Assembly (NCBI RefSeq): GCF_000648235.2 | Contig: NZ_AP017977.1 | Coordinates: forward strand, 1,674,001-1,738,000 | Direction: 5' to 3' | Source of the DNA: Neochlamydia sp. S13 | Lineage (GTDB): Bacteria > Chlamydiota > Chlamydiia > Chlamydiales > Parachlamydiaceae | DNA length: 64,000 nt | Part shown: positions 18,369 to 26,494 of the stretch, one piece after another | Layout of the letters: each line of letters opens with the position of its first letter | How positions within the stretch are numbered: the first letter of the stretch is position 1 | Translations under genes and position numbers: made by a program | Notes under the pieces: generated by a model | What the model was told of the DNA's origin: nothing | Databases searched by the model: none | The model's input: only the letters and a program-made list of their open reading frames with translations

Positions 18369-18662
18369 CTCATGCTCACGATAATGGGGTGTTGATCATT
18401 TCTTTCCAAAATCCTATCATAGCGATTCATTAATCATCATTCCCAAAATACAGAGCTTCTTCGTGAATGATGTAATAAATATTGTAAACCTTCTAAGCTC
18501 ACGGCATGATGATGGTTCGTTTAAGTCATCAAGCATTAGAAGTCCTTCATCGATACCGTAAAAAGAGTCAATCAATCATTGCAGTGAATTAAGAAATAAA
18601 AAAAGGAGTATAACCCATAGCGTTTGATTTTAGAAAGCTGCCAAGATGTGGCGCAAAAGGAT

Positions 18663-18705
18663 GAGGCAACTTGGACTTGAACCAAGGACCAGCGCGTTAT
18701 GAGTC
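18663..18705 (-). repeat. tRNA(CAT) 3'-end copy (att-like repeat B)
   Basis: 43 bases match the complement of the 3' half of the intact tRNA (28699 onward) with about five mismatches, from the acceptor end through the anticodon region to GAGTCC, then the match stops. The D arm and 5' acceptor strand are absent. It lies in the ~560-base space between the oxygenase and kinase-like genes. Confidence 0.75.
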
Positions 18706-18928
18706 CATGCAAACCTCAGTAATCACAATCATTAGCAGTAGCTAACGACAACCAAGATAGGAGTGTAAGGGATTTTTATCTATGTGAATCATTCGCCATG
18801 ATTTGCTATCTTTTGTAGTCGAATGGTCCAGGTTGCGTCCATGTATCTGTATGGTGATAAACTAAAACCAGGAAGAGCTCAATCAAAATGAAAAAGCCCA
18901 TCATGATACATGCACAATGGGCTTAATT

Positions 18929-20206
18929 TTAGACAACCAAAGAAACTTTATAAGGAACGCCTTCCGTATAAGCATAGAATTGCTTTGCAATAGGCGTTCT
19001 TTTTTCTTGGTATTCTTTCACTAAACGTTTTTGTTCAGCTGGGGATTTTGAGGTTAATGCAAAAACCCGTCTCATAAAGAGAGTATCAATTGCTTGTAAC
19101 TTTTCGAATGTTCGTTTAGTTAACTTTGTTTTTACTAAAGCTATAATTGCATTGATAAGTGGAATAAGTCCAACGCTAACAACACTTAATGCGATCTTCC
19201 ATTTTAATAATTTTGGAGGAGTCGCCTTTTCATAGTGAGTTTGTACTTCAGTGCGGAAAGCCTCCAAACCTGGTTCACACTTCCTAGCATCGAAACTACT
19301 TGTTTGTGTACCCCTAATTGCCTTTGATGTTTGATGCATGAGGGTGAACAAACCAATTCTTGCACATTTTTCAACACTGGCACCTTTGGGGCCAAAAAGC
19401 TTATTCCATAAACCTGGTTTCTTTGCGACCATTAAACCAGCTGGCTCAGTGTCGATAAAAGCAAGTTTTCCCGCGGGAGTTAAACGAATATTGTCAAAGG
19501 AGGCGTCTACAAAACCAGCCTTTTGTACTATAGTGGATATTTTCCTGGCTATTTCCCTTTGATGTTCTGCATCCATGTCTTTGATAGCTTGAACCGTATC
19601 TTCAACACTTAAAATATTGATTTTTTCACAAACTACACAATACTTCCTGTTAGATTCTGTTACTCCGTCCAAGTTTGCATAGGCAACCAATTTTTTTCTT
19701 GGAAGAACTACATCAATGTTTGCTTCTCGGGCGACTTTTTGAATCCGATTTGCCATTTCTATTCGTAGAATACTTTCTTCATCGATGAAAAAAGCCATTT
19801 CGTTTCTATCGTTCATTGGCCCAATAATCAATTGATCTTTTGGAACCCGGCTGGCTCCTGATTTGATTATCCATCCATCTAATTCATCATGTTCAATAAC
19901 GCTATAAAATCGAATTCTTTGCAGAGCATCAACATCTAAGAGGGCTTTATTGCTTAACAGATTAAATCCATGCCTTGTTAATATTTGATTTTTTTCTATA
20001 ATCTTTTCACGATCATAAACTAGTGGTTCAGAAAGAACTTGCTGGACCTCAGGGTCAGATATTAATCGCTGCGCAGTTGCTGCAGCTTTGTTGTCTTCAT
20101 TTTCTAATAAGTGCCTTGACAATCTTTGCTCACTGAGGTCTACTGAGGGCACATAAGTGTTCGAATAATAAGATGACTTGAAAAAGTCAAAAAAAGTTGG
20201 GGTCAT
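18929..20206 (-). CDS. kinase-like fold protein, paralogous family (copy 3)
   Basis: 425 residues. This is the copy with the fullest kinase-like set: Lys in DGWIIKSGASR (K115), helix Glu in ESILRIEMANRIQKVA (E150), hinge YCVVCEKINIL, catalytic-loop-like QKAGFVDASFDNIRL with D-x4-N (D234, N239) and metal Asp in KLAFIDTEPAGL (D252). A hydrophobic segment at ~336-358 near the C-terminus could insert in a membrane. GGAAGG precedes the ATG. The protein aligns by motif order with those at 7236 and 11810. Activity and target are unknown; a host-directed role is a guess from the lifestyle. Confidence 0.7.
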   Translation of the reverse strand: MTPTFFDFFKSSYYSNTYVPSVDLSEQRLSRHLLENEDNKAAATAQRLISDPEVQQVLSEPLVYDREKIIEKNQILTRHGFNLLSNKALLDVDALQRIRFYSVIEHDELDGWIIKSGASRVPKDQLIIGPMNDRNEMAFFIDEESILRIEMANRIQKVAREANIDVVLPRKKLVAYANLDGVTESNRKYCVVCEKINILSVEDTVQAIKDMDAEHQREIARKISTIVQKAGFVDASFDNIRLTPAGKLAFIDTEPAGLMVAKKPGLWNKLFGPKGASVEKCARIGLFTLMHQTSKAIRGTQTSSFDARKCEPGLEAFRTEVQTHYEKATPPKLLKWKIALSVVSVGLIPLINAIIALVKTKLTKRTFEKLQAIDTLFMRRVFALTSKSPAEQKRLVKEYQEKRTPIAKQFYAYTEGVPYKVSLVV

Positions 20207-20344
20207 TTTTTTTACCTTCCATTTTGGCCTATAAAAGGCCCTTTTGTTTTAATTTAATTTATTAAAAGTTTAATAATATCAGAAATAATAAATTAAAACT
20301 ACTCTAATTGCAAAAAATCATCATAATAATTTAATCTGTAATAT

Positions 20345-20375
20345 TAATCTCTTAAGAAAAGCCCTTAAGAGATTA
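20345..20375. terminator. perfect 12-bp hairpin
   Basis: TAATCTCTTAAG pairs perfectly with CTTAAGAGATTA across a 7-nt loop. It lies between two minus-strand genes, after the small gene ending at 20472 and before the ATG of the kinase-like gene. It is a likely terminator for the former. Confidence 0.5.
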
Positions 20376-20471
20376 TCTTTCTCCACCTAACTTCAAGCAA
20401 AGTATGTTATCATGCTTGGAGGAATTAAAAAAGTTACAAATAAAAACTTGAGAAGTGATGGGTTGTATGGA

Positions 20472-20708
20472 TCAATTTGATGAGAAGGAGTACAGAAATC
20501 CTTCTTTTTGGGTGTCGCCTGCATCTTGTATAGATAACCGATAGTCTGGCCTGGGGTTGCCCTGCGAAAGATAATCGTTAAGGATAGCTGCTTGTGCCCT
20601 TTCCCGCTCATCAATATTGTCGCAATAGCGGATTAGGAAGATAACCCCTAGCTTACTGTTTATCTGGAACTTTTTTTCCAGACCTCTGATGCGGGTGTTG
20701 AATTTCAT
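20472..20708 (-). CDS. small hypothetical protein of phage/satellite context
   Basis: 78 residues with no known domain; KFNTRIRGLEKKF and YCDNIDERERAQAAILNDYLSQGNPRPDY are its most conserved-looking parts. GGAGG sits about 5 nt before the ATG. It follows directly after a decayed phBC6A51-like HTH gene, the usual neighbourhood of a small terminase-region or replication gene. Too little can be seen to say what it does. Confidence 0.5.
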   Translation of the reverse strand: MKFNTRIRGLEKKFQINSKLGVIFLIRYCDNIDERERAQAAILNDYLSQGNPRPDYRLSIQDAGDTQKEGFLYSFSSN

Positions 20709-21010
20709 TTAGCCTCCACAATTTCTAGCCGCTTTTCGATATCCTGAAGCTCCTTAAATTTGATTAGATGCCCTATGATGTCATTGGCAAGATTTCTTTG
20801 CAGAAAGGATTTTCAACATCCAGCAATTTGACTAGCCTATCCACTACCTTTACGGAATGGGCTTTTAAGGGTTGCACAGCATTTTCAGCGATAAGATTGC
20901 GCAGTCGGTTCAATTCTGCTTTGAAACTGAGTCTTTGATCCATTCGTAGCAAGTTTGACGGGCAATCTTAGCTTGTTGGCATCCTTCACTTTCAGAAGGA
21001 GTTGCTACAA
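20709..21010 (-). pseudogene. phBC6A51-like HTH protein, frameshifted
   Basis: Pieces in different minus-strand frames add up to one small protein: QQAKIARQTCYEWIKD, FKAELNRLRNLIAENAVQPLKAHSVKVVDRLVKLLDVEN and LANDIIGHLIKFKELQDIEKRLEIVEAK. This order (HTH, then a helical bundle with 'LLDSEN...ANDIL') is what I know from the phBC6A51 helix-turn-helix family of phage islands, possibly small-terminase-like. There are at least two frameshifts. A second broken member lies at 23555-23800. Confidence 0.55.
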
Positions 21011-21017
21011 GAAATGG

Positions 21018-21803
21018 CTATGCCTTGAGTCGTCTTTCTGCTAGTCCGGTTTTATTAGATGTGACAGACGTCAAGTAAACGGACTCTTCCATCTTCTGAA
21101 GCATGCGAGCATTTGAAAGTTGAAGTTTTGCAACTTTGCGCACTGGGTTTTCTGTTACCCAGCCCCATTCCTTAAGCATTATGGTAAAAATATGGGACAG
21201 GCTAGAAATATACCAAATGGCTGCTGTTGGCGAACGGGTCTTTCCTGGTTTTATTTCTTCTGATAGGAGCAAACTTTTCTTTCCTGCGACCAGGCTTGAT
21301 TTGATGCAATCCAGGCTGTAATTACCAAGCTGGCGTTTCCACCCTAGCAAGTGGCGCTGGACGTTCTTGGCATCTTTTGGTTTCCGGAGCAAAATCGACT
21401 TGATGTACCTGTCGATAGCTTCACTCAAAGGGTGCTTTTAGGCTTCAACTTTGTCGAAATAGCGGTCTTTTTCGACTTCTATGTTGGTATCGCTTTTTCA
21501 CTTTTTGGCTCATATTAATGAGCTGAATGTTTTGGTGATTGGCGCATGGCCCTTGGCTCTGACGCGTGCTCGATAGCTTACACTGCCGTCACTATTCTTA
21601 CGTTCATCTATCCCTTTCACAGCAGAACCCTTTTCTTCTTGGTTATTGTTAGGATTAACTGTTGCTAGTGATGAAAAATTGATTGTACTTAGTTGTGTTG
21701 TTTTGCCAGTGAGTGGTCCACCAGTAGTCCAAACGGCATTCTTTTCCTCTTCATCTAAATGGATGTAGCTAGAAGATCCTGCTTGACGCATATTTCTAAG
21801 CAA
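21018..21803 (-). pseudogene. int: tyrosine integrase, frameshifted and truncated
   Basis: The upstream frame (21510-21803) contains the arm-binding domain KGIDERKNSDGSVSYRARVRAKGHAPITKTFSSL. The second (21018-21428) contains the SAM-like core-binding domain: AIDRYIKSILLRKPKDAKNVQRHLLGWKRQLGNYSLDCI...GKTRSPTAAIWYISSLSHIFTIMLKEWGWVTENPVRKV. The linker between them is frameshifted, and the catalytic domain (Arg, His-x-x-Arg, Tyr) is gone. These integrases insert islands into tRNA 3' ends; its own start lies only ~14 bp from the tRNA copy at 21817, as expected for an integrase next to its attachment site. Confidence 0.85.
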
Positions 21804-21816
21804 GTTTATAAAAAGT

Positions 21817-21863
21817 GGGGCAACCTGGACTTGAATCAGGGACCAACGGGTGATGAGGGCGGG
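21817..21863 (-). repeat. tRNA(CAT) 3'-end copy (att-like repeat C)
   Basis: GGGGCAACCTGGACTTGAA and the following bases to ATGAG match the complement of the intact tRNA 3' half with two mismatches in about 40. The preceding AAAAAGT also matches the tRNA flank. Its GTGATGAGG(G)CGGGAG ending is shared with copy A (11547), so A and C may be the two ends of one inserted element. An integrase remnant abuts it. Confidence 0.85.
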
Positions 21864-22157
21864 AGAATACCGACATATCCGATATCAATCAGCCGCTAGG
21901 AGCACTAGCGGTAAAGGATTTAAGACCAAAAAGCTATTGAATTTTGCGGGATTTTTCTGGGGAAATCTGCATGTCAGTGAACCGCTAGTGAACCGTGTAG
22001 TTTTATTTAACGAATAGGACAAGTAAGAACCTTGAGGAAAGTATACCGCTAATCCGCTACGAGAAATAGCTGCTTCATCGGATTTTTTAATTAAGATTTT
22101 TTCTGATATTAGTCCTACCTGAATCGATATTTCTTTCCATTGATCTAAGAAATTTCT

Positions 22158-22720
22158 TTACAAGTGATATCTACATAATGAAAAAAAGCTTTGTTGGCGA
22201 TAAATATGACAAAATAGACCTAAACCGCCTCCCAAATAAGTTCCTACAATTTCTCCTAGAGGATGAGTTATTTTAGTAACCCCTTGTTCATTTTGTCCTG
22301 AAAGGCTAAGAAACTCTTTCCCAAAGATTTCATGATAGCTATCACGGTTGATTAAATTTGTAATAAACCATAATTTGCCAATCAATTTATTGAGACGAAC
22401 TGATATTTTGCTATCTCGAACAGAAGTACATATTAAAATTTTACGAGGTTGAGACCCATCTTCTTGATCTAAATAGGCAGTTTTCCAACGCCAAGGAAAG
22501 CAATACTCTTTTAATTTTCCTGTAAATGTACTCCAAGCAGTGTAGGAATGTGAATGTATAAGGTAGACTCAACAACTTTCGAGTAGTTTGAAGTTCCAAA
22601 AAATGACATATCATAACAATAACCAGTTCTTCTAATTCCTTTTAAAACATCATTATTTCCAAAGACGCCTCTTTCCTGAGCATAAATACTAAATTCTCAG
22701 TCATTGCCGTAAATTTTCAT
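22158..22720 (-). pseudogene. broken gene of unknown function
   Basis: From ATG 22720 (AAGG upstream) the frame reads MKIYGND, meets a TGA, and continues in the same frame EFSIYAQERGVFGNNDVLKGIRRTGYCYDMSFFGTSNYSKVVES. A frameshift near 22565 leads to HSYTAWSTFTGKLKEYCFPWRWKTAYLDQEDG and on through the 75-codon C-terminal frame (IGKLWFITNLINRDSYHEIFG...). The pieces clearly form one protein of ~185 residues, but I recognise no family. The stop and frameshift argue for a pseudogene. Confidence 0.5.
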
Positions 22721-22838
22721 ATAACCTTCTCAATCTTATAAAAGCATAAATATATCATATTTAATAATAAGCAACAGATGTAAATAATTAATTGCACAGT
22801 TTTCTGTGTTTCTGTATAATAAATTTAGGAGGTGATTT

Positions 22839-23084
22839 ATGACTAATCCACATAAAGCCCGTTTAACTTTGGACATGGATCCCAACGAGCATGCCTATTT
22901 GAAGATGGCTTGCGCTAAACTAGGGGTAACCATGCGTCAATTCATGCTTCTTGCGACCTTTGAGAAGATGGAAAAAATCGAAGATGAGTGGCTCGCTGAA
23001 AAAGCTCATCAAACTCTAAAAAGAATTGAATCCGATGAGGAAAAAACATCTTCATGGAGGAAGGCTAGAGAGCGTTTAATGTGA
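22839..23084 (+). CDS. relB: RelB-like antitoxin
   Basis: 81 residues. The N-terminus HKARLTLDMDPNEHAYLKMACAKLGVTMRQFMLLATFEKM fits a ribbon-helix-helix. The charged tail (KAHQTLKRIESDEEKTSSWRKARERLM) would bind the toxin. AGGAGGTG lies just before the ATG, a strong ribosome site. Its stop overlaps the toxin start by 4 bp. It should repress its own operon and block the RelE-like toxin. The symbol is by analogy. Confidence 0.85.
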   Translation: MTNPHKARLTLDMDPNEHAYLKMACAKLGVTMRQFMLLATFEKMEKIEDEWLAEKAHQTLKRIESDEEKTSSWRKARERLM

Positions 23085-23341
23085 AATACGAAGTCGAAAT
23101 CTCAGAAAGTGCAGAAAAGTTTCTCGAAAAAGTTCCAAAGAAAGATCGTTTAAGAATCCTGGAAAAAATCGATACATTAGTAGATGATCCGATGCCTTCA
23201 GGAAGCATTAAATTGCACGGCCAGAAAACTCTTCTGTATCGCATACGTTCCGGTGATTATCGCGTTGTCTACTCCATTAAGAAAGATGTGTTAATCATTT
23301 TGGTTGTTGAGATTGGACATAGACGAGAAGTGTATCGCTAA
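23081..23341 (+). CDS. relE: RelE/ParE-superfamily toxin
   Basis: 86 residues starting with GTG inside the antitoxin's stop (4-bp overlap), so translation is coupled. The RelE fold is visible: KYEVEISESAEKFLEKVPKKDRLRILEKIDTLVDDP, then KLHGQKTLLYRIRSGDYRVVYSIKKDVLIILVVEIGHRREVYR. The Arg residues of YRIRSGDYRVVY and the C-terminal HRREVYR are those used for mRNA cleavage in RelE. It is intact and separate from the DinJ-YafQ pair upstream. Confidence 0.9.
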   Translation: MKYEVEISESAEKFLEKVPKKDRLRILEKIDTLVDDPMPSGSIKLHGQKTLLYRIRSGDYRVVYSIKKDVLIILVVEIGHRREVYR

Positions 23342-23554
23342 TTTTGAAAGACAGCTGCCTGCTTGCCTCCAATTGATATGTTGTATAGGATTAAAGGGGG
23401 TATTTGCCCATAGGCGGTTGATGCTTTCTCTTGAGAGATCTGCTGGAAATTTTTTGTATAATTCCATTCTAGATTTATGCTCAAACGCTTGTAAATGGAT
23501 GATTTCTTGTGCTAAAATGACAATAAATTATTCTAATTATGTGAGTGATGTGCT

Positions 23555-23800
23555 ATGAAATGCAACGCTGAACTAAATGCTCGCTAAAAGAAGATTATGA
23601 CTTATCTTCTCTCTTGTCGCACGGTTAAGGAAGCTGCTCAGAAAGCAGGTATTCGACTTGCAACCGTATTCAAATGGCTGAAAGACCCATTATTCAAGGC
23701 TGAACTCGATCGTTTAAGAGAAAAGGTTATTTCTGACGTCGTGGATAGGCTTAAAGTGTATTGCATGCAGCTTGTCATGTCAAAGATCGAAATCCACTAA
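23555..23800 (+). pseudogene. phBC6A51-like HTH protein fragment
   Basis: ATG 23555 opens MKCNAELNAR, an in-frame TAA follows, and the same frame goes on KKIMTYLLSCRTVKEAAQKAGIRLATVFKWLKDPLFKAELDRLREKVISDVVDRLKVYC. This is the HTH part of the phBC6A51-type family also seen broken at 20709-21010. The C-terminal bundle is missing and the 3' end overlaps the opposing primase remnant. It is probably dead. Confidence 0.6.
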
Positions 23801-24355
23801 TGATGCCCTCCACAGCCTTTGCATGTAAAAATGTGGGACCCAATCTTCTGTTGAGGCCTTAATGCTTCGGGAAGACCTTGCAAGATCCATTGGCGTAAAT
23901 CAATTTTATGGTCTTTTAAGGCATCTCCGAAACTTTCCCCTAAGGGAGCTCTGGCCAAAGCTTCGATTGCTTATAGTTGCCCTTGATCTTTCTAATAAAT
24001 TTAGCCCCAGCAGCATCCACATCAGGACAAATCAGAAAAAGTAAGGCTTTTCGTATGAGATAATCAGTATAAAGATCAAGTGGCTGAGTTGATCCTCCAG
24101 TGGCAATGCAAAAGCAGAGATCGGCAGCAAACTGTTGAATCAAGATAGCGTCAAATTCTGATTCCAAGATGATAGCCACTCTTTTATTGATATCGCCATA
24201 TGCCAAGTATTGAGATTTATTGATGAAAATAAGATGGCACTGTGCCGCCAGTGTGCTACCAAATTTCATTTTCTGGCAAATCGCAAAAAAAAGTAGTTGC
24301 CGCAGGAATTTTCTCTTGATAAAATGTCTTTTTCTATAAATAGCAAAACCTGCTT
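23797..24355 (-). pseudogene. Toprim primase-like protein of a plasmid/phage satellite, broken
   Basis: The open part (23940-24269) holds a Toprim-like core: KRVAIILESEFDAILIQQFAADLCFCIATGGSTQPLDL, then LICPDVDAAGAKFIRKI, with the Glu and DxD motifs of primase/topoisomerase domains. After a frameshift near 23945 the protein resumes as RAPLGESFGDALKDHKIDLRQWILQGLPEALRP and a CxxC piece, ending at 23797. Upstream codons to about 24355 read IPAATTFF-like but lie in other frames. It probably came from a replication gene of the integrated element. Confidence 0.65.
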
Positions 24356-24360
24356 TATAT

Positions 24361-24885
24361 ATGACAATAAAAAAATTAAAAGAACACCTGCAAAAACAAG
24401 ATCAAGACTCCTTACTAGATGAAATATTGACGCTTTACAAAACTTTTGACTTTGTAAGGAAATACTATGATTCTCGTTTAGAACCTCGTGCACCCTCTGA
24501 TATAGCGCAAAAATACAAGAAAATTTTGGAAGAACAGTTCTGCCCCAAAAAGGGTTTTCCTAAGCTTAAATATTCAGTGGCAAGAAAAGCTATTAGCGAT
24601 TTCAAAAAAGTGTGTGCTGATTATCTAAGTATTCTTGATCTTCAGCTCACTTATGTTGAATATGGGGTTAAATGCACCTTAGATTATGGTGATATTGACG
24701 AACGATTCTATAATAGCATGGAAAGTATGTTTGAAAAGACCCTGAAAGACATGGAAGAGTATGGAGCCCTAGAAAATTTTCAAAAACGTTGTTTAAATAT
24801 TCGTGTTCAAACTCAAGATATGGGATGGGGGTTTGGAGACGCCATTGAGGGTTTATATAAAGATTTTTTTGAAAAAAGCAGTTAA
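24361..24885 (+). CDS. DUF6155 family protein
   Basis: 174 residues. It matches the DUF6155 pattern I know along its length: KLKEHLQKQDQDSLLDEILTLYKTFDFVRKYYDSRL, then KYKKILEEQFCPKKGFPKLKYSVARKAISDFKK, YVEYGVKCTLDYGDIDERFYNSMESMFEKTLK and DMGWGFGDAIEGLYKDFF. Family function is unknown. The ribosome site is weak. It is intact, though it sits among broken element genes, and may be cargo. Confidence 0.85.
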   Translation: MTIKKLKEHLQKQDQDSLLDEILTLYKTFDFVRKYYDSRLEPRAPSDIAQKYKKILEEQFCPKKGFPKLKYSVARKAISDFKKVCADYLSILDLQLTYVEYGVKCTLDYGDIDERFYNSMESMFEKTLKDMEEYGALENFQKRCLNIRVQTQDMGWGFGDAIEGLYKDFFEKSS

Positions 24886-25015
24886 ATTCCTTTTATAACC
24901 ACACTTTCAGTGCACTAAAATCTATGTTGCCTGTAGAAATGGTTCATTAAAAATCAGAAAAAAATGGAAACAAAAATTTAAAGAATTTAATCAAAAAATT
25001 GAAGATCGCATTGGA

Positions 25016-25294
25016 TTGGAAATTATCGTAGCTGCTTACAATGAGTCGGAACGAGCTATGGGATGGTATTACTACTTACAAGATACGATGACTATACCGT
25101 TTAAGGCTAAGTGTATCCAATCAGTCAGTACATCTCCGCTGAAAATAGATGAAATTATTGAGATTATTGGCATGAACGACGAAGAAAACTGCGAATACGA
25201 TATGTTTGTACAAGTGAAATGGAAAGACAAAGAAACACTTGGTGTACCATTGAAGCAGCTCAAAGGTATTAATGTTGATGATAAAACCAAGTAA
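25016..25294 (+). CDS. CcbP-like calcium-binding protein, start uncertain
   Basis: About 92 residues from TTG 25016. The body IIVAAYNESERAMGWYYYLQDTMTIPFKAKCIQSVSTSPLKIDEIIEIIGM, followed by MFVQVKWKDKETLGVPLKQLKGINVDDKTK, is the pattern of the CcbP calcium-binding family (named after an Anabaena protein), with acidic residues for Ca2+. The frame is open upstream (WKQKFKEFNQKIEDRIGLE looks like genuine protein) but offers no ATG, so either a rare start is used or the 5' end was lost. It lies 130 bp after DUF6155 on the same strand. Confidence 0.75.
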   Translation: MEIIVAAYNESERAMGWYYYLQDTMTIPFKAKCIQSVSTSPLKIDEIIEIIGMNDEENCEYDMFVQVKWKDKETLGVPLKQLKGINVDDKTK

Positions 25295-25398
25295 GCGTTA
25301 GATGATGGGTCTTATTGGATTTCTCAAGGATATTGCTTTTAATCAACCCCTCTTGCTTATCATCCAAATCATTGCTTGGAGAGGATAAATCAGATAAG

Positions 25399-26256
25399 AT
25401 GAATCAAATCGTTAGACATGGAGCTTATGGAGTTATATTTCAAGATTCCAAAATCCTCCTCACTCAAAAGAACTCAGGACCTTATGAGGGATTATGGGGA
25501 CTTCCTGGAGGTGCTATTGAATTCGGTGAAACGCCAGAAGCAACACTTAAACGTGAGCTATTGGAAGAATCTTCTATAGCCATTTCTAAGTTAGAATTTT
25601 TAAGTGTAGCGACCTCTACTGGCAACTACGATAATAACGGTGTTCCATATGGATTCCATCAAGTTGGCCTTCTTTATAAAATATTAGGTTGGGAGAAACA
25701 GCCAGGTTTCGTGCCTCAAGAAGAAAACCGTTGGGTTAGGCTCACTGACATCCTTCAAAAGGAATTAACTCCATTTGCTCTTCATGCGATCTATAATCTA
25801 CCAACAAGTAAAATATGGAGGCCTCATAACAGGATTAGGGGCAAGGTAATAGGTCTTGCAAAACACGAAAATCGATTGCTTGTCTGCGAGGTACTTAATG
25901 ATGATGGCGTATTAAAAGGATGGGGCCCCATCGGAGGTGGTATTGAATTTGGTGAAAGTGCTGAAGAGGCTCTAAAGCGCGAAATTTATGAGGAGCTTGG
26001 ATGTAATCTCGTCATTACAGGTGAACCTATATTCTGCGAAAACATTTTTGAACATCATGGGATTAAAGGACACGAAATTATTTTTGCCTTTCTCATTAAG
26101 CTTTCAGATGAAACCATCTACACGAAAAATCGTTTTCAGATTTATGAAGATAGAGGAAGTGCTCACTGGGTAGAATGGATTCCACTTGATCGGTTTGAAA
26201 GAAGCGAAGCCATATTATTTCCTTCAATTATAGTAGACAAAATCGCAGAGATCTAA
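25399..26256 (+). CDS. tandem double-Nudix hydrolase
   Basis: 285 residues from ATG 25399; GGAGAGG lies about 12 nt upstream. Two complete Nudix domains lie in one chain. The first has GGAIEFGETPEATLKRELLEES, the second GGGIEFGESAEEALKREIYEELG; both satisfy G-x5-E-x7-REUxEE. Nudix enzymes hydrolyse nucleoside diphosphates linked to another group, using Mg2+ on the Glu cluster. Both copies keep the catalytic Glu residues. The two halves differ enough to suggest different substrates or an old duplication. Substrate unknown. Confidence 0.9.
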   Translation: MNQIVRHGAYGVIFQDSKILLTQKNSGPYEGLWGLPGGAIEFGETPEATLKRELLEESSIAISKLEFLSVATSTGNYDNNGVPYGFHQVGLLYKILGWEKQPGFVPQEENRWVRLTDILQKELTPFALHAIYNLPTSKIWRPHNRIRGKVIGLAKHENRLLVCEVLNDDGVLKGWGPIGGGIEFGESAEEALKREIYEELGCNLVITGEPIFCENIFEHHGIKGHEIIFAFLIKLSDETIYTKNRFQIYEDRGSAHWVEWIPLDRFERSEAILFPSIIVDKIAEI

Positions 26257-26494
26257 AATCACTTGATTGCAAGAACTTCAATAAGTGTGTCGATTTGTTT
26301 AGAGGGTATTAATCGCTAAAAATCGATACAAAATTGCTCTTGATATGAGCGCACATGCTTTACAAAAGATCCAGGCGAGGTGATGTAATCCTTAATTGAT
26401 GCTTCGCTATGAAAGTACCTTGAATAGGTATTTCTATTCGAGTAGTAAGCCGTTAAACCCGTTTCAGGATTAAATATAGAATCCTTGTCTTGTG
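26257..26494 (-). other. fragment between Nudix gene and integrase remnant
   Basis: On the minus strand, about 26317-26490 reads DKDSIFNPETGLTAYYSNRNTYSRYFHSEASIKDYITSPGSFVKHVRSYQEQFCIDF then stop. It looks like the end of a real protein but has no start. It abuts the truncated integrase and may be a piece of another gene joined by a deletion. Confidence 0.35.

Noticed and set aside
23304-23558. 84-codon frame after the RelE-like gene
   Set aside because: It overlaps the toxin's 3' end in another frame and has biased, non-protein-like composition.
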